Source of the DNA: Nitrosovibrio sp. Nv17
GTDB lineage: Bacteria; Pseudomonadota; Gammaproteobacteria; Burkholderiales; Nitrosomonadaceae
Direction of reading: 5' to 3'
DNA length: 55,876 nt
Assembly: GCF_900119085.1 (NCBI RefSeq)
Contig: NZ_FPIQ01000019.1
Coordinates: forward strand, 3,253 to 59,128
The notes under the pieces are model-generated. The model searched no databases and was not told where the DNA came from. It was given only the letters and a program-made list of their open reading frames with translations. The translations under genes and the position numbers were made by a program. Below are positions 35,483-44,449 of this stretch, one piece after another; the stretch's first letter is position 1; the number at the start of each line of letters is the position of its first letter.

Positions 35483-36367
35483 TCATGCAGCCTTGAGCGC
35501 CGACTTCAACAACCTGCCCATTTCCGCCGGATTGCGCGTCGTCCGGATGCCGCATGCCTCCATCACCGCGAGCTTTTCCTGGGCGGTTCCCTTGCCGCCG
35601 GAGATGACCGCGCCCGCATGCCCCATGCGTCTGTCCGGCGGGGCGGTGACGCCGGCGATGAAGCCCACCACCGGTTTCTTCATGTGATCCCTGATCCAGC
35701 GGGCGCACTCCTCCTCGTCGCTGCCTCCGATCTCGCCCACCATCAGAACCGCATCGGTTTCGTCGTCGTCGTTGAACAGCCGCATCACATCCAGGTGGCG
35801 CAGCCCGTTCACGGGATCGCCGCCGATGCCGACGCAGGTGGACTGTCCCAGCCCCTGCTCCATCAATTGCGCCACGGCCTCGTAGGTCAGGGTGCCGGAA
35901 CGCGACACCACGCCGACGCGCCCCTTCCTGTGGATATGGCCGGGCATGATGCCGATCTTGATCTCGTCGGGCGTGATGATCCCGGGGCAATTGGGGCCGA
36001 TCAGCCGGGTGCGCCGGCCCTCCATGCGGCGGCAGGTACGCAGCATGTCGTGCACCGGGATGCCCTCGGTGATGCAGACCACCAGGTCCAGCTCGGCATC
36101 GACCGCCTCGTCGATGGCGGCGGCCGCGAACGGCGGCGGCACGTAGACGACGGACACCGTGGCGCCGGTCGCCTGTTTCGCTTCCCTGACGGTGGCGTAG
36201 ACCGGGATCCCCTCGAAATCCTCGCCCGCCTTCTTCGGATTCACGCCGGCGACGAAACAATTCCTTCCGTTGGCGTACTCCCGGCACATGCGCGTATGGA
36301 ACTGACCGGTCCTGCCTGTCATGCCCTGGGTCATGACCCGGCTGCCGGCGTCGATCAGGATCGCCAC
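35483..36367 (-). CDS. sucD: Succinyl-CoA synthetase, alpha subunit
   Basis: 294 aa from GTG 36367, which has AGGAGG 7-8 nt upstream; the sequence [17 protein letters not shown] is the normal SucD N-terminus. CoA-binding ([10 protein letters not shown]) and the phosphohistidine loop near [10 protein letters not shown] are present. The enzyme interconverts succinyl-CoA and succinate in the TCA cycle. It overlaps the end of sucC by 13 bp. Confidence 0.97.
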   Translation of the reverse strand: MAILIDAGSRVMTQGMTGRTGQFHTRMCREYANGRNCFVAGVNPKKAGEDFEGIPVYATVREAKQATGATVSVVYVPPPFAAAAIDEAVDAELDLVVCITEGIPVHDMLRTCRRMEGRRTRLIGPNCPGIITPDEIKIGIMPGHIHRKGRVGVVSRSGTLTYEAVAQLMEQGLGQSTCVGIGGDPVNGLRHLDVMRLFNDDDETDAVLMVGEIGGSDEEECARWIRDHMKKPVVGFIAGVTAPPDRRMGHAGAVISGGKGTAQEKLAVMEACGIRTTRNPAEMGRLLKSALKAA

Positions 36368-37551
36368 GGCGAAGCCTCCTCTCCCGACGGAATGCCCGCC
36401 GCCCTCACCGCCTGCTGCGCGGCATCCGCCATGCTGTCCGCGGAAATGACGGGCAGGCCGGATTCTGCCAGGATTTTCCTGCCCAGGTCCGCGTGGGTGC
36501 CCTGTAGACGCACCACCAGCGGAACGTTCAGTCCCACTTCTCGCGCCGCAGCTACCACGCCGGCAGCGATCACGTCGCATTTCATGATCCCGCCGAATAT
36601 GTTCACCAGCACGGCCTTCAGGCGGGAACTGCGCAGCATCAGCTTGAACGCTTCCGTCACCTTCTCGGTCGTGGCGCCCCCGCCCACATCGAGAAAATTC
36701 GCGGGGCTCGCCCCGTAGAGCTTGATGATGTCCATGGTTGCCATCGCCAGGCCGGCGCCGTTCACCAGGCAGCCGATGCTCCCGTCCAGGGGGATGTAGG
36801 AAAGCCCGTGCCCGGATGCCTCGGCCTCCACCGGATCCTCTTCCTCGATATCCCGCAGCGCGGCGATCTCGGGATGGCGAAACAGGGCATTGTCATCGAA
36901 ACTCATCTTCGCATCAAGGGCTGCGAGCCGGCCGTCGCCGGTCAGGATCAGCGGGTTGATCTCCACCAGGGTGGCGTCGGTGCCGACAAAGACCCGGTAC
37001 AGATCCAGCAGCAGCGAGCGTGCCTGGCCCAGGGCGGATTCCGGGATGCCCATGCCGCGGGCCACGCTGTCGGCTTCACTCGCGCACAGCCCGGCGAGCG
37101 GGTCGATGAACACCCTGCGGATTCTTTCCGGCGTCCGCATGGCCACCTCCTCGATGTCCATGCCGCCCTCCGGGCTGGCCATCAGGCACGCGCGCCGGCT
37201 GCTCCGGTCCACCACCAGGGCGAGGTAGAACTCCCTTTCGATCTCCACGCCCCGCTCCACCAGCAGCAGCCGCACCACCCGTCCCTGCGTGCCGGTCTGC
37301 GGCGTGATGAGCGTCATGCCCAGCATCTTCCCGGCAAAGTGCTTCACTTCGTCGAACGATGCCGCCACCCGCACGCCGCCCCCTTTGCCGCGGCCGCCGG
37401 CATGAATCTGCGCCTTGACCGCCCACGTGCCGCCTCCCAGGGCCTTGGCGCCGCGTACCGCCTCCTCCACGCTGGAGACGGCGACGCCTTCAGGGACGGG
37501 AACACCGAAGGTGCGCAGGATCGCTTTCGCCTGATATTCGTGGATTTTCAT
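36355..37551 (-). CDS. sucC: Succinyl-CoA synthetase, beta subunit
   Basis: 398 aa. The ATP-grasp N-terminus ([20 protein letters not shown]), the [16 protein letters not shown] nucleotide loop and [16 protein letters not shown] / [11 protein letters not shown] of the ligase domain are all there. It carries the nucleotide site of the TCA-cycle enzyme. The last codons overlap sucD by 13 bp in another frame. A promoter with an inverted repeat lies just upstream. Confidence 0.97.
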   Translation of the reverse strand: MKIHEYQAKAILRTFGVPVPEGVAVSSVEEAVRGAKALGGGTWAVKAQIHAGGRGKGGGVRVAASFDEVKHFAGKMLGMTLITPQTGTQGRVVRLLLVERGVEIEREFYLALVVDRSSRRACLMASPEGGMDIEEVAMRTPERIRRVFIDPLAGLCASEADSVARGMGIPESALGQARSLLLDLYRVFVGTDATLVEINPLILTGDGRLAALDAKMSFDDNALFRHPEIAALRDIEEEDPVEAEASGHGLSYIPLDGSIGCLVNGAGLAMATMDIIKLYGASPANFLDVGGGATTEKVTEAFKLMLRSSRLKAVLVNIFGGIMKCDVIAAGVVAAAREVGLNVPLVVRLQGTHADLGRKILAESGLPVISADSMADAAQQAVRAAGIPSGEEASPWRS

Positions 37552-37576
37552 CGTCTCTCTTCCGGCGTGAAAAGGA

Positions 37577-37602
37577 AGTATAGCGCAATAACCCCATTGC
37601 GC
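37577..37602 (-). promoter_or_regulatory. sucCD promoter with inverted repeat in the spacer
   Basis: On the minus strand 37582-37577 reads TATACT (-10), about 26 bp upstream of the sucC ATG. Immediately upstream, GCGCAAT (37583-37589) and ATTGCGC (37596-37602) form a perfect 7-bp inverted repeat around AACCCC, occupying the -10/-35 spacer. This is where a repressor operator would sit. Confidence 0.5.
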
Positions 37603-37728
37603 CAGGGATGAAGCGGAGGCACCCGTGACGCATGCATATCAGGCGGCTGTCGTCGGGCGATCTCCGGTTTCCCGAGGAAGCCGAGACCTGAAGCATTCGG
37701 GCAACGGCGGCCCAGGCTCCAAGGAATT

Positions 37729-37757
37729 TTGTCATTCCCCGCTGCAGGTGCTAAGAT
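37729..37757 (+). promoter_or_regulatory. Promoter of the small ORFs at 37.8-38.5 kb
   Basis: TTGTCA (37729-37734), a 17-bp spacer and TAAGAT (37752-37757), with TGC forming an extended -10. The predicted start is near 37764. It precedes the 79-codon ORF by about 58 nt. Confidence 0.65.
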
Positions 37758-37821
37758 TGACGGGCAGCCCGTGGAACTGGCCGGACAGGCTGGGAACCCG
37801 AGCCGCCACCAGGACGCCCTT

Positions 37822-38061
37822 ATGCCGAAAGACGATACGCCTGCGCCATCCAACGTCATTCTCCTGTTCCCCTCCGCCCGGCCCGCGGGCCCGGATTCAG
37901 GACGCGGTCACAGGAAGAGGGGCCCGGAAAGACGGCAGCACAGCCGCAGGCGGCCCGACCGGCCTGACCAGGGGCCGGGCGAAAGGGAGCTCCCGGATCG
38001 TCGCCAGCGATGTCGGCGGCACGGGTGCGCCACCGCTCCAGCTTCGGAACCGATACCGTGA
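37822..38061 (+). CDS. Small Arg-rich hypothetical protein
   Basis: 79 aa from ATG 37822, with AGGA 7 nt upstream and a good promoter further up. The N-terminus (MPKDDTPAPSNVILLFPSA) looks like a real protein start; the rest is Arg/Pro-rich (GPERRQHSRRRPDRPDQ). Another frame is also open here, so a frameshift between this ORF and the next cannot be excluded. Function unknown. Confidence 0.45.
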   Translation: MPKDDTPAPSNVILLFPSARPAGPDSGRGHRKRGPERRQHSRRRPDRPDQGPGERELPDRRQRCRRHGCATAPASEPIP

Positions 38062-38089
38062 CCACGCGCCTTGCCCGGCGATCCCGACC

Positions 38090-38455
38090 GTGAAGCACGC
38101 CAAGGCCGGATCGGACGCAGAGGGGGATGCCCTCGAATCGCCTGCGCATATCCCGGAGCCCTCGTCCGAGGAGCTGCGGCGGTCGCACGACATCATCCAG
38201 GCGCTGATGTCGACCCTGCCCGCCGCTGAAAAGACGGAACTCATGAACCTGCTGCAAACCCTCGCCGCGGGGGAAGGATCCCGTACCCAGATGAACGTTG
38301 CCCGGCAACGGGCGCTGAAAATCGTGTCGGATGCCTGCAAGCCCGCCTTCCCCCATGAGAAGGACGTCGGAATGCCTCCAGCCGATACGGCCGGAGGCAA
38401 GGGGCGCGTATCGCGCACCGGGGAGCGGCGGCGGGGTGACCGGCGGCGGAAGTAG
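38090..38455 (+). CDS. Hypothetical protein with Arg-rich tail
   Basis: 121 aa from GTG 38090; the frame is open further upstream. The middle (SSEELRRSHDIIQALMSTLPAAEKTELMNLL and following) looks like a true helical protein. The end, GERRRGDRRRK, echoes the GPERRQHSRRR of the preceding ORF. It may be one gene with it if a frameshift exists, or a second gene on the same transcript. Start and function uncertain. Confidence 0.45.
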   Translation: MKHAKAGSDAEGDALESPAHIPEPSSEELRRSHDIIQALMSTLPAAEKTELMNLLQTLAAGEGSRTQMNVARQRALKIVSDACKPAFPHEKDVGMPPADTAGGKGRVSRTGERRRGDRRRK

Positions 38456-38518
38456 ATCTCCACCTCCGGTCATGGGATGCAAGTCGGCCCGACCCCCGAA
38501 CACCGGGGCGCTCCTTCC

Positions 38519-41500
38519 CTATCGGGGTCTGTCAGGCAGAACCGTTGCTTCGCTTCGCGAGGAATTCCGCAGGAAAGCGAATATCCCCCTTCCCGCCGGG
38601 TATCCGTCGGCGCGCTCTTCCGATCGTCCCAGAATGGCGTAGCAGACCGGCGTCAGCACCAGGCTTGCGGCCATGCCCACCAGCAGGCCGACCGTCAGCG
38701 AAAGCGTCATGGGGATGAGAAACTGGGCCTGCTCGCTGGTCTCCAGCAGCGTCGGGAAGAACCCCACGAAATTGGTCAGGAAGGCCAGCAGGATCGGCCG
38801 GAAACGGGCACGGCACGCCTCGACGATGAGTTCCGCGACGGGGCGTCCGCCATGGCCGTGCTTCTGTACGTAATCCAGGAGCACCAGGCTGTCGTTCACC
38901 ACCACGCCGCTGGCCGCGATCATCCCCACCAGGGACTCCATGGACAACGGCATGCCGATGATCCAGTGGGCCCACACGGCCCCGCTCCAGGCGACCGGCG
39001 CGCCCAGCAGGAAGATCAGCGGCTTGGTGTAGGAACGAAACGGAACGGCGATCAGGGCATACATGACCATCAGCGCGATCGCCGTATAGAACGCCAGGGT
39101 GCGCACCGTCTCCTCCTGCTCCTGGCGCTCCTCCCCGATATCCACGCGCAACCCCGGGAAATCCCGCTTCATCGCCGGAATGTCCGAGTTTTCCAGCCTG
39201 TCGTAGATGGCGTTGACATCCGCCTGCCTGGCATCCACCTGGGCCTGAATCTTGATGATCCGCTGCCGGTCCTGCCGGAACAGCTTCGCCTGACCCGCAA
39301 TGAAGCCGATGTCCGCCAGCACCCCCAGGGGCGCCTGGGCGTCGTTGGGCAGCCGGATGGGAAGGTTTTGCAGATCCTCCAGGGACTGCCGCTCGTTCCG
39401 GGGCAGGCGCACCATCACCTTGACCTCGTTCTGTCCCCGCTGCAGGCGGTGCACCTCGTCGCCGAAGTAGCCATGGCGCATCTGCTCTGCGAGATTCTCC
39501 AGATCCAGCCCCATGTGCTGCGCCTCGGGCTTGAGCCGCAACCGGATCTCGGGCTTGCCCGTCACCGCCGAATCGACGACGTGGGAAACGCCCGGATAGG
39601 CAGCCAGCGTCTGCTTGAGCCGGTTGGCGGCCTGCGCCAGGGTGGACGGGTCGGCCGCGCTCAGATCCAGTTCGAGGTCGTAGGGCACCGCTCCCTGCTT
39701 GTAGTAGAAATCGAGCCGCGCCCGGCCGAGGTCTCCCACCCGCTTGCGCCACTCCCGGATGAGCTCTTCCACGGCCACGTGCCGCCGCCCCACGGGTGAG
39801 AGCTCCGTGAAGAACCCGGCGCTGTTCTCGGCGACGATGGTCTCCAGTCCGACGATCACGCTTTGCCGGATACCCGGGTCCCTGGCCCTGGCCTCCGCGT
39901 CGAGATGGTCCCGCAACTGCAGGAAGGCGAGCTCCACCTGTCGCGCCAGACGGCGGGTCTCGCTGTAGGGCATGTCCTCGGGAACCTTCAACTGCACCCA
40001 GAAGCTGTCCCGGGTCACGTCCGCCTGCAGGCTGACCCGGACGTGGCCGCTTGCGACCAGGGTCGCCGCCAGCGCCACCATCACGATGAAAATGGCGACA
40101 GTGAGATAGCGCCAGGCGAGCGCGCCTTCCAGCAGGGGGGTATAGACCCGCAGGACGAAATCCTGCAGGCGCCGGTTGAGTCCCGCGCGAATGCGCATCA
40201 GCAGCGTGGGGGCCGCGGGTGTCCCGGGAACGATGGCGAGGTGCGCAGGCAGGATCAGCAGGGCCTCGACCAGGGAAAAGATCAGGGTCAGGATCATCAC
40301 CAGGCAGATCGGCTTCATCATCTCGCCCACCCAGCCCGGCAGGAACAGCCCCGGCAGGAAAGCCACCAGCGCGATCATCACGGCGACGACGACGGGCAGC
40401 GCGACCTCGCGCGTCCCCGAAATCGCCGCCTCCAGGTGAATGGCCGGCCACCGGGGGGCGCCGCGAACCATGTTCCGCGTCAGGCGCCCCCTGCCGGCGT
40501 CCTCCTGCTTCGCGTAGATGGATTCTCCGATGATGATGGCATCGTCCACCAGGATGCCCATCGCCAGCAGGAAACCGAACAGCGAGAGCATGTTGAGGGA
40601 GATGTCCAGCATCGGCATCAGCCAGAAGGCGCCGAATATGGAGGTCAGTATCCCGATCCCGGCCCAGATCGCCACCCTGAGATGCAGAAACAGCGTCAGC
40701 ACCAGGCACACCAGGACGAATCCGGTGAGCCCGTCCTCGAGCAGCGTCACGATCCGCTCCTCGTAGGCCTGCGAACTGTCCCACCAGGCGATCAGCGACA
40801 GCCCTTCCGGCAATTGCGGCTGCATTTCCGCCACGTACGCCTTGACCCGGCGGGCCACCGCGACGGTGTCCTGCTCGGCATGGATCTCCCAGCCCTGCGC
40901 TGCGGCGCCGTTGTGGCGCAACTCCACCGAGCGCTCCTCCAGCCCGTCGGTCACGGTGGCCACGTCCCGCAGCAGCAGGCGCGTGCCGTCGGGATTCACG
41001 CGCAGCACCAGGTTGCCGAGCGCCAGCGCGTCCTCCGCCCTGCCCTTGACGCGCAGCAGCAGCTCCCCCTGGGGACTCTTGACCGCCCCCCCGGGCAGGT
41101 CGACGGAGGCACGCCGCACGATCTCGGTGACCTCGTGCAGGGACAGGCGATGCTGGCGCAGACGCTCCGACGAAACCTCGATGGCGATCTCGTACGCCAC
41201 CTCGAAGTAGTTGATGGCGCGGGTCACGCCCGGAATCCGCGCCAGATCCCCCTGGATGCGGTCACCCAGGCGCTTGAGCGTGAGCGTGTCGCTCGGCCCG
41301 TGCAGCGCCACCACGATGACGCCCTCGTCGCCGATGCGATAGGCCGGGCGTATGTCGATCCTTTCCAGTCCCTTCGGCAGCCGCTGTATCGCCTGTACGC
41401 GCCCGCGCAGGGTGCTCATCACCTGCTCCTTGTCGTGATCGGGCAGGATGGAGACCTTGATGTTGCACTCGCCCTCGATGATCTCGGCATGCAACCGCTT

Positions 41501-41773
41501 CACGCCGGGAAGATTGTAGATGGCCTCCTCGATGCGGACGCAGACGGATTCCTCGATCTCCTGCGGGCCCGCGCCGGGATAGAAAGCGATGACCTCGATC
41601 TGCTGCGGCGTGAAACGCGGAAAGACCTGCTTGTCCATCAGGAACAGGCTGCCGGCGCCGCCCAGCAGGATGAGCAGCATCAGGAGATTGGCCGCCACCG
41701 GATTGGAGGCGAACCAGGCGATCAGCCCTCCGGCCGGAGGACCCATGGCCTGGAGCAACGGCCTGCGCCTCAT
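38519..41773 (-). CDS. RND efflux pump of the siderophore operon
   Basis: 1084 aa. The HAE1/AcrB-type organisation is clear: first helix (about 17-36), periplasmic loop, then ILVDDAIIIGESIYA with the proton-relay aspartates near residue 400, and a second helix bundle at the C-terminus. The N-terminus (MRRRPLLQAMGPPAGGLIAWF) differs from the other pump in the window. The ATG directly follows the TAG of the fusion-protein gene. It ends the line of genes led by the sigma factor, so siderophore export is a reasonable inference. Confidence 0.92.
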   Translation of the reverse strand: MRRRPLLQAMGPPAGGLIAWFASNPVAANLLMLLILLGGAGSLFLMDKQVFPRFTPQQIEVIAFYPGAGPQEIEESVCVRIEEAIYNLPGVKRLHAEIIEGECNIKVSILPDHDKEQVMSTLRGRVQAIQRLPKGLERIDIRPAYRIGDEGVIVVALHGPSDTLTLKRLGDRIQGDLARIPGVTRAINYFEVAYEIAIEVSSERLRQHRLSLHEVTEIVRRASVDLPGGAVKSPQGELLLRVKGRAEDALALGNLVLRVNPDGTRLLLRDVATVTDGLEERSVELRHNGAAAQGWEIHAEQDTVAVARRVKAYVAEMQPQLPEGLSLIAWWDSSQAYEERIVTLLEDGLTGFVLVCLVLTLFLHLRVAIWAGIGILTSIFGAFWLMPMLDISLNMLSLFGFLLAMGILVDDAIIIGESIYAKQEDAGRGRLTRNMVRGAPRWPAIHLEAAISGTREVALPVVVAVMIALVAFLPGLFLPGWVGEMMKPICLVMILTLIFSLVEALLILPAHLAIVPGTPAAPTLLMRIRAGLNRRLQDFVLRVYTPLLEGALAWRYLTVAIFIVMVALAATLVASGHVRVSLQADVTRDSFWVQLKVPEDMPYSETRRLARQVELAFLQLRDHLDAEARARDPGIRQSVIVGLETIVAENSAGFFTELSPVGRRHVAVEELIREWRKRVGDLGRARLDFYYKQGAVPYDLELDLSAADPSTLAQAANRLKQTLAAYPGVSHVVDSAVTGKPEIRLRLKPEAQHMGLDLENLAEQMRHGYFGDEVHRLQRGQNEVKVMVRLPRNERQSLEDLQNLPIRLPNDAQAPLGVLADIGFIAGQAKLFRQDRQRIIKIQAQVDARQADVNAIYDRLENSDIPAMKRDFPGLRVDIGEERQEQEETVRTLAFYTAIALMVMYALIAVPFRSYTKPLIFLLGAPVAWSGAVWAHWIIGMPLSMESLVGMIAASGVVVNDSLVLLDYVQKHGHGGRPVAELIVEACRARFRPILLAFLTNFVGFFPTLLETSEQAQFLIPMTLSLTVGLLVGMAASLVLTPVCYAILGRSEERADGYPAGRGIFAFLRNSSRSEATVLPDRPR

Positions 41774-43030
41774 CTAGGGAGCGTCTCCCGCCGCAACGCC
41801 GGCAGCGCCCCCCGACCCCGAGCCGCCTCCCAGCCCCTGTGCGTCGACCGGCCCGCTTCCCAGGTCGGGCGTCACCAGGTCGGGATGGATTTTCATGCCC
41901 TCCACCGGCACGTCCACGTGGGACACGACGATCCGGTCTCCCGTCTCCAGGCCGCCGTTCACCAGCACGCGATCCTTCTCGCGGCGCAGGACCTTCACCC
42001 GCAGGATCTGCAGACGCGCCTCTGCGTCGAGGCGCAGCACCTCATCGGCGGCGTTGACCGCACCCGGCGGCAGCACGAACAATGCAGGCAGCACCCGGCC
42101 CTCGATCTCCGCCTTGACGAACAGCCCCGGCATGAGGGGCGGCCGCCCTTCCTTCGCCGCGTAGGGATCCTCCACCTCGGCCACGGCGTACAGCAATCCG
42201 GTGCGCTCGTCCAGCGCGCCTTCGGTGCGCACGATACGGCCTGGCCAATGCTGCTCGACGCCTCCGAACTCCGCGGTCAGCACCACCCGCGGTAACGGGG
42301 CGGGCTGGCCCTTCTGACGGCCCAGCGACAGGTCGAGGTAGGCGAACTGGTCGGTTGCCAGCGGCAGCCGCACCTGGGCGACGTCCGTGGCGTAGAGGCG
42401 GGCCAGCTTTTCGCCCGGCTGCACGTACTGGCCCAGACCGATGCTCCGGTTGCGCACGCGTCCCGCGAACGGCGCCCGCCATTCGCAGCGGCTGCGCTGC
42501 AGCCGGGCCTTGATCAGGTCGGCGCGCGCCGCCTTCCGCTTTGCACGCGCCTCCGCGAGTTGCGGCTCGCGCAGCGTCAGCGGCGTCGGCGCGCCCTCCC
42601 CGAGGGAATTCCATTCGGTACGCGCCTGTTCGGCCTGGGCTTCCTCCATGACGACCTGACGCTCCGCCTCGGCGATGCGAGCCGAAGCCGCCGCGATGGC
42701 GTAGTCGTAGTCACGCGAATCGATAGAGATCAGCGCCTCGCCCGCGGCAAAGAAGCCCCCCGCCACCAGGCTCGGATGCAGGCGCACCACCTGACCCGCC
42801 ACCTCCGGCACCAGGTCGATCTCGGTGCGCGGCACCACCACCCCCTGGGAGCGGATGTTCAGCTTCAGCGCCTGCGGCTCCACCCGCATCACCTGGGCGA
42901 CCGGCGGTTCGACGTCCCGTGCCCGCGATTCCAGCTGCGGCCGGTAGGCGACGAGCGCCCACGCGGCGCTGATGCCGGTCAGCAACACCAGCACCGGGAT
43001 GAGAACCTTCAGATTGGCCTTGCGCCTCAC
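41774..43030 (-). CDS. RND periplasmic adaptor of the siderophore operon
   Basis: 418 aa HlyD/AcrA-type fusion protein. A signal anchor (about 8-27) precedes lipoyl and coiled-hairpin regions (long charged helices about 110-175) and a beta-barrel. A Gly/Ser-rich tail (GLGGGSGSGGAAG) ends it. The start is GTG 43030; GTGA overlaps the stop of the outer-membrane factor. It links the RND pump to that factor. Confidence 0.9.
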   Translation of the reverse strand: MRRKANLKVLIPVLVLLTGISAAWALVAYRPQLESRARDVEPPVAQVMRVEPQALKLNIRSQGVVVPRTEIDLVPEVAGQVVRLHPSLVAGGFFAAGEALISIDSRDYDYAIAAASARIAEAERQVVMEEAQAEQARTEWNSLGEGAPTPLTLREPQLAEARAKRKAARADLIKARLQRSRCEWRAPFAGRVRNRSIGLGQYVQPGEKLARLYATDVAQVRLPLATDQFAYLDLSLGRQKGQPAPLPRVVLTAEFGGVEQHWPGRIVRTEGALDERTGLLYAVAEVEDPYAAKEGRPPLMPGLFVKAEIEGRVLPALFVLPPGAVNAADEVLRLDAEARLQILRVKVLRREKDRVLVNGGLETGDRIVVSHVDVPVEGMKIHPDLVTPDLGSGPVDAQGLGGGSGSGGAAGVAAGDAP

Positions 43031-44403
43031 ACACCGCCTCCCAGGGCAAGATAGAGATTGATCCGGTTGTTGAGCAGCTGTCTCTTGATGGCCAGATGCG
43101 CGCTTTGTGCGTTCAAGGTGCTACGGTAGCTGTCCAGCAGCGTCAGAATCTCGATCATGCCGAGGCGGTAGGAATAGATGGCCAGACGGCGGCTGGCCTC
43201 GGTCTGCTCGACGGCTTCCTTCAGGGCCTTCTCCTGTCCCCGCAGCCATTCCTCGGCCGCCAGCATCTGCTCCACTTCGCGGAACGCATTGAGCGCCGCG
43301 CTCCTGTACTGGTTGAGCGCCTCTTCCACATGAGCCTCGCGCAGCTGAATCTCCCCCTGGATGCGCCCGCCGGTGAACAGCGGCTGCACCAGGCCCATGA
43401 CGACGTTCCAGGCAAGCGCACGGGGATCGACCAGCTCCGTCAGCGCGGTGCTGCGCGTCCCTCCCGCGGCGGTCAGCGTGATCCGCGGCAGCAGCAGCTT
43501 CCTCGCGCTTGCCGCCCGGGCATCCGCGGCATGCAGCCGGTCCAGTGCCGCGACCAGATCCGGGCGCCGCTCCAGCAGTTCTGAAGGCAGCCCCGCGGGC
43601 AGGTCCATGGGGAGTTCGGGCAACATCGCGACGCGTTCCGGGCTGCCCGCGGGATAGCGCCCCAGCAGCACCTCCAGGCGGCGGGCGATCGCCTGCACCT
43701 GGTTGCGGGCCTGGCCAAGCTGCACTTCGGCACTGGCCAGATCGGTGAGCGCCAGGCGCACATCCAGGGCCGTCGTCAGACCGCGGGCAAAGCGGCCGCG
43801 TACCAGCTCCACGATGGTGCGCCGATCCTGGATCGACTGCTCGGCCACGCCAGCCTGCAGCTGCGCCTCGACCAGACTGAAATAGTCCTGCGCCACCCTG
43901 GCCGCCAGCGACAGCCGGGCACCTCGGAAATCGGTTGCGGCAGCGCTGGCTTCCTGCACGGCAGCCTGCCTGGTATCGCGTATTCTCCCCCATACGTCCA
44001 CTTCCCAGCTCAGATTGAACATGGCGTCGAACACGCTGAAGTGCGCGGTGCCGAATCCAGCCTCGCGTATCCGAACCTGCTCGAAGTTCGGGGAGAAGGA
44101 TACTTGCGGCCAGAGACCGGCGCCGTCGATGCGGACCTGCGCCACCGCCGCGTCCACCCGCGCCGCGGCAACCTTCAGATCGTAGTTCGCGGTCAACGCA
44201 TCGTGCACCACCGCACTCAGCGTCGGATCCCCGAAGATCTCCACCCACCGGTCATCCACCGGCAGGCTCGGTTCGGCAATGGTACTCCATCGAGAAGGAA
44301 TCGGGACGCCAATCTCTCCGGCATGCCGCGGCACTGGCGCCTTGCAGCCGCTGATCGCGGCCGGGATCAGTGCGAGGAGGAGAATTCTCGGGATGCTTGA
44401 CAC
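43027..44403 (-). CDS. NodT/OprM-type outer-membrane efflux lipoprotein
   Basis: 458 aa from GTG 44403. The signal peptide has lipobox ISGC. Two OEP repeats follow; WVEIFGDPTLSAVVHDALTANYDLKVAAARVDAAVAQVRI and LSWEVDVWGRI are typical. The long open frame upstream of 44403 overlaps the ABC exporter gene and is not coding. It completes a tripartite pump with the next two genes, overlapping the fusion-protein gene by 4 bp. Confidence 0.9.
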   Translation of the reverse strand: MSSIPRILLLALIPAAISGCKAPVPRHAGEIGVPIPSRWSTIAEPSLPVDDRWVEIFGDPTLSAVVHDALTANYDLKVAAARVDAAVAQVRIDGAGLWPQVSFSPNFEQVRIREAGFGTAHFSVFDAMFNLSWEVDVWGRIRDTRQAAVQEASAAATDFRGARLSLAARVAQDYFSLVEAQLQAGVAEQSIQDRRTIVELVRGRFARGLTTALDVRLALTDLASAEVQLGQARNQVQAIARRLEVLLGRYPAGSPERVAMLPELPMDLPAGLPSELLERRPDLVAALDRLHAADARAASARKLLLPRITLTAAGGTRSTALTELVDPRALAWNVVMGLVQPLFTGGRIQGEIQLREAHVEEALNQYRSAALNAFREVEQMLAAEEWLRGQEKALKEAVEQTEASRRLAIYSYRLGMIEILTLLDSYRSTLNAQSAHLAIKRQLLNNRINLYLALGGGV

Positions 44404-44449
44404 TTCCTGTTCGATTACCTTGTCCGGTACCGGCCAGCGCCGCTGCGCC

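Noticed and set aside
39863-42295. 810-codon plus-strand open frame
   Set aside because: Antisense of the second RND pump and its adaptor; no protein-like content.
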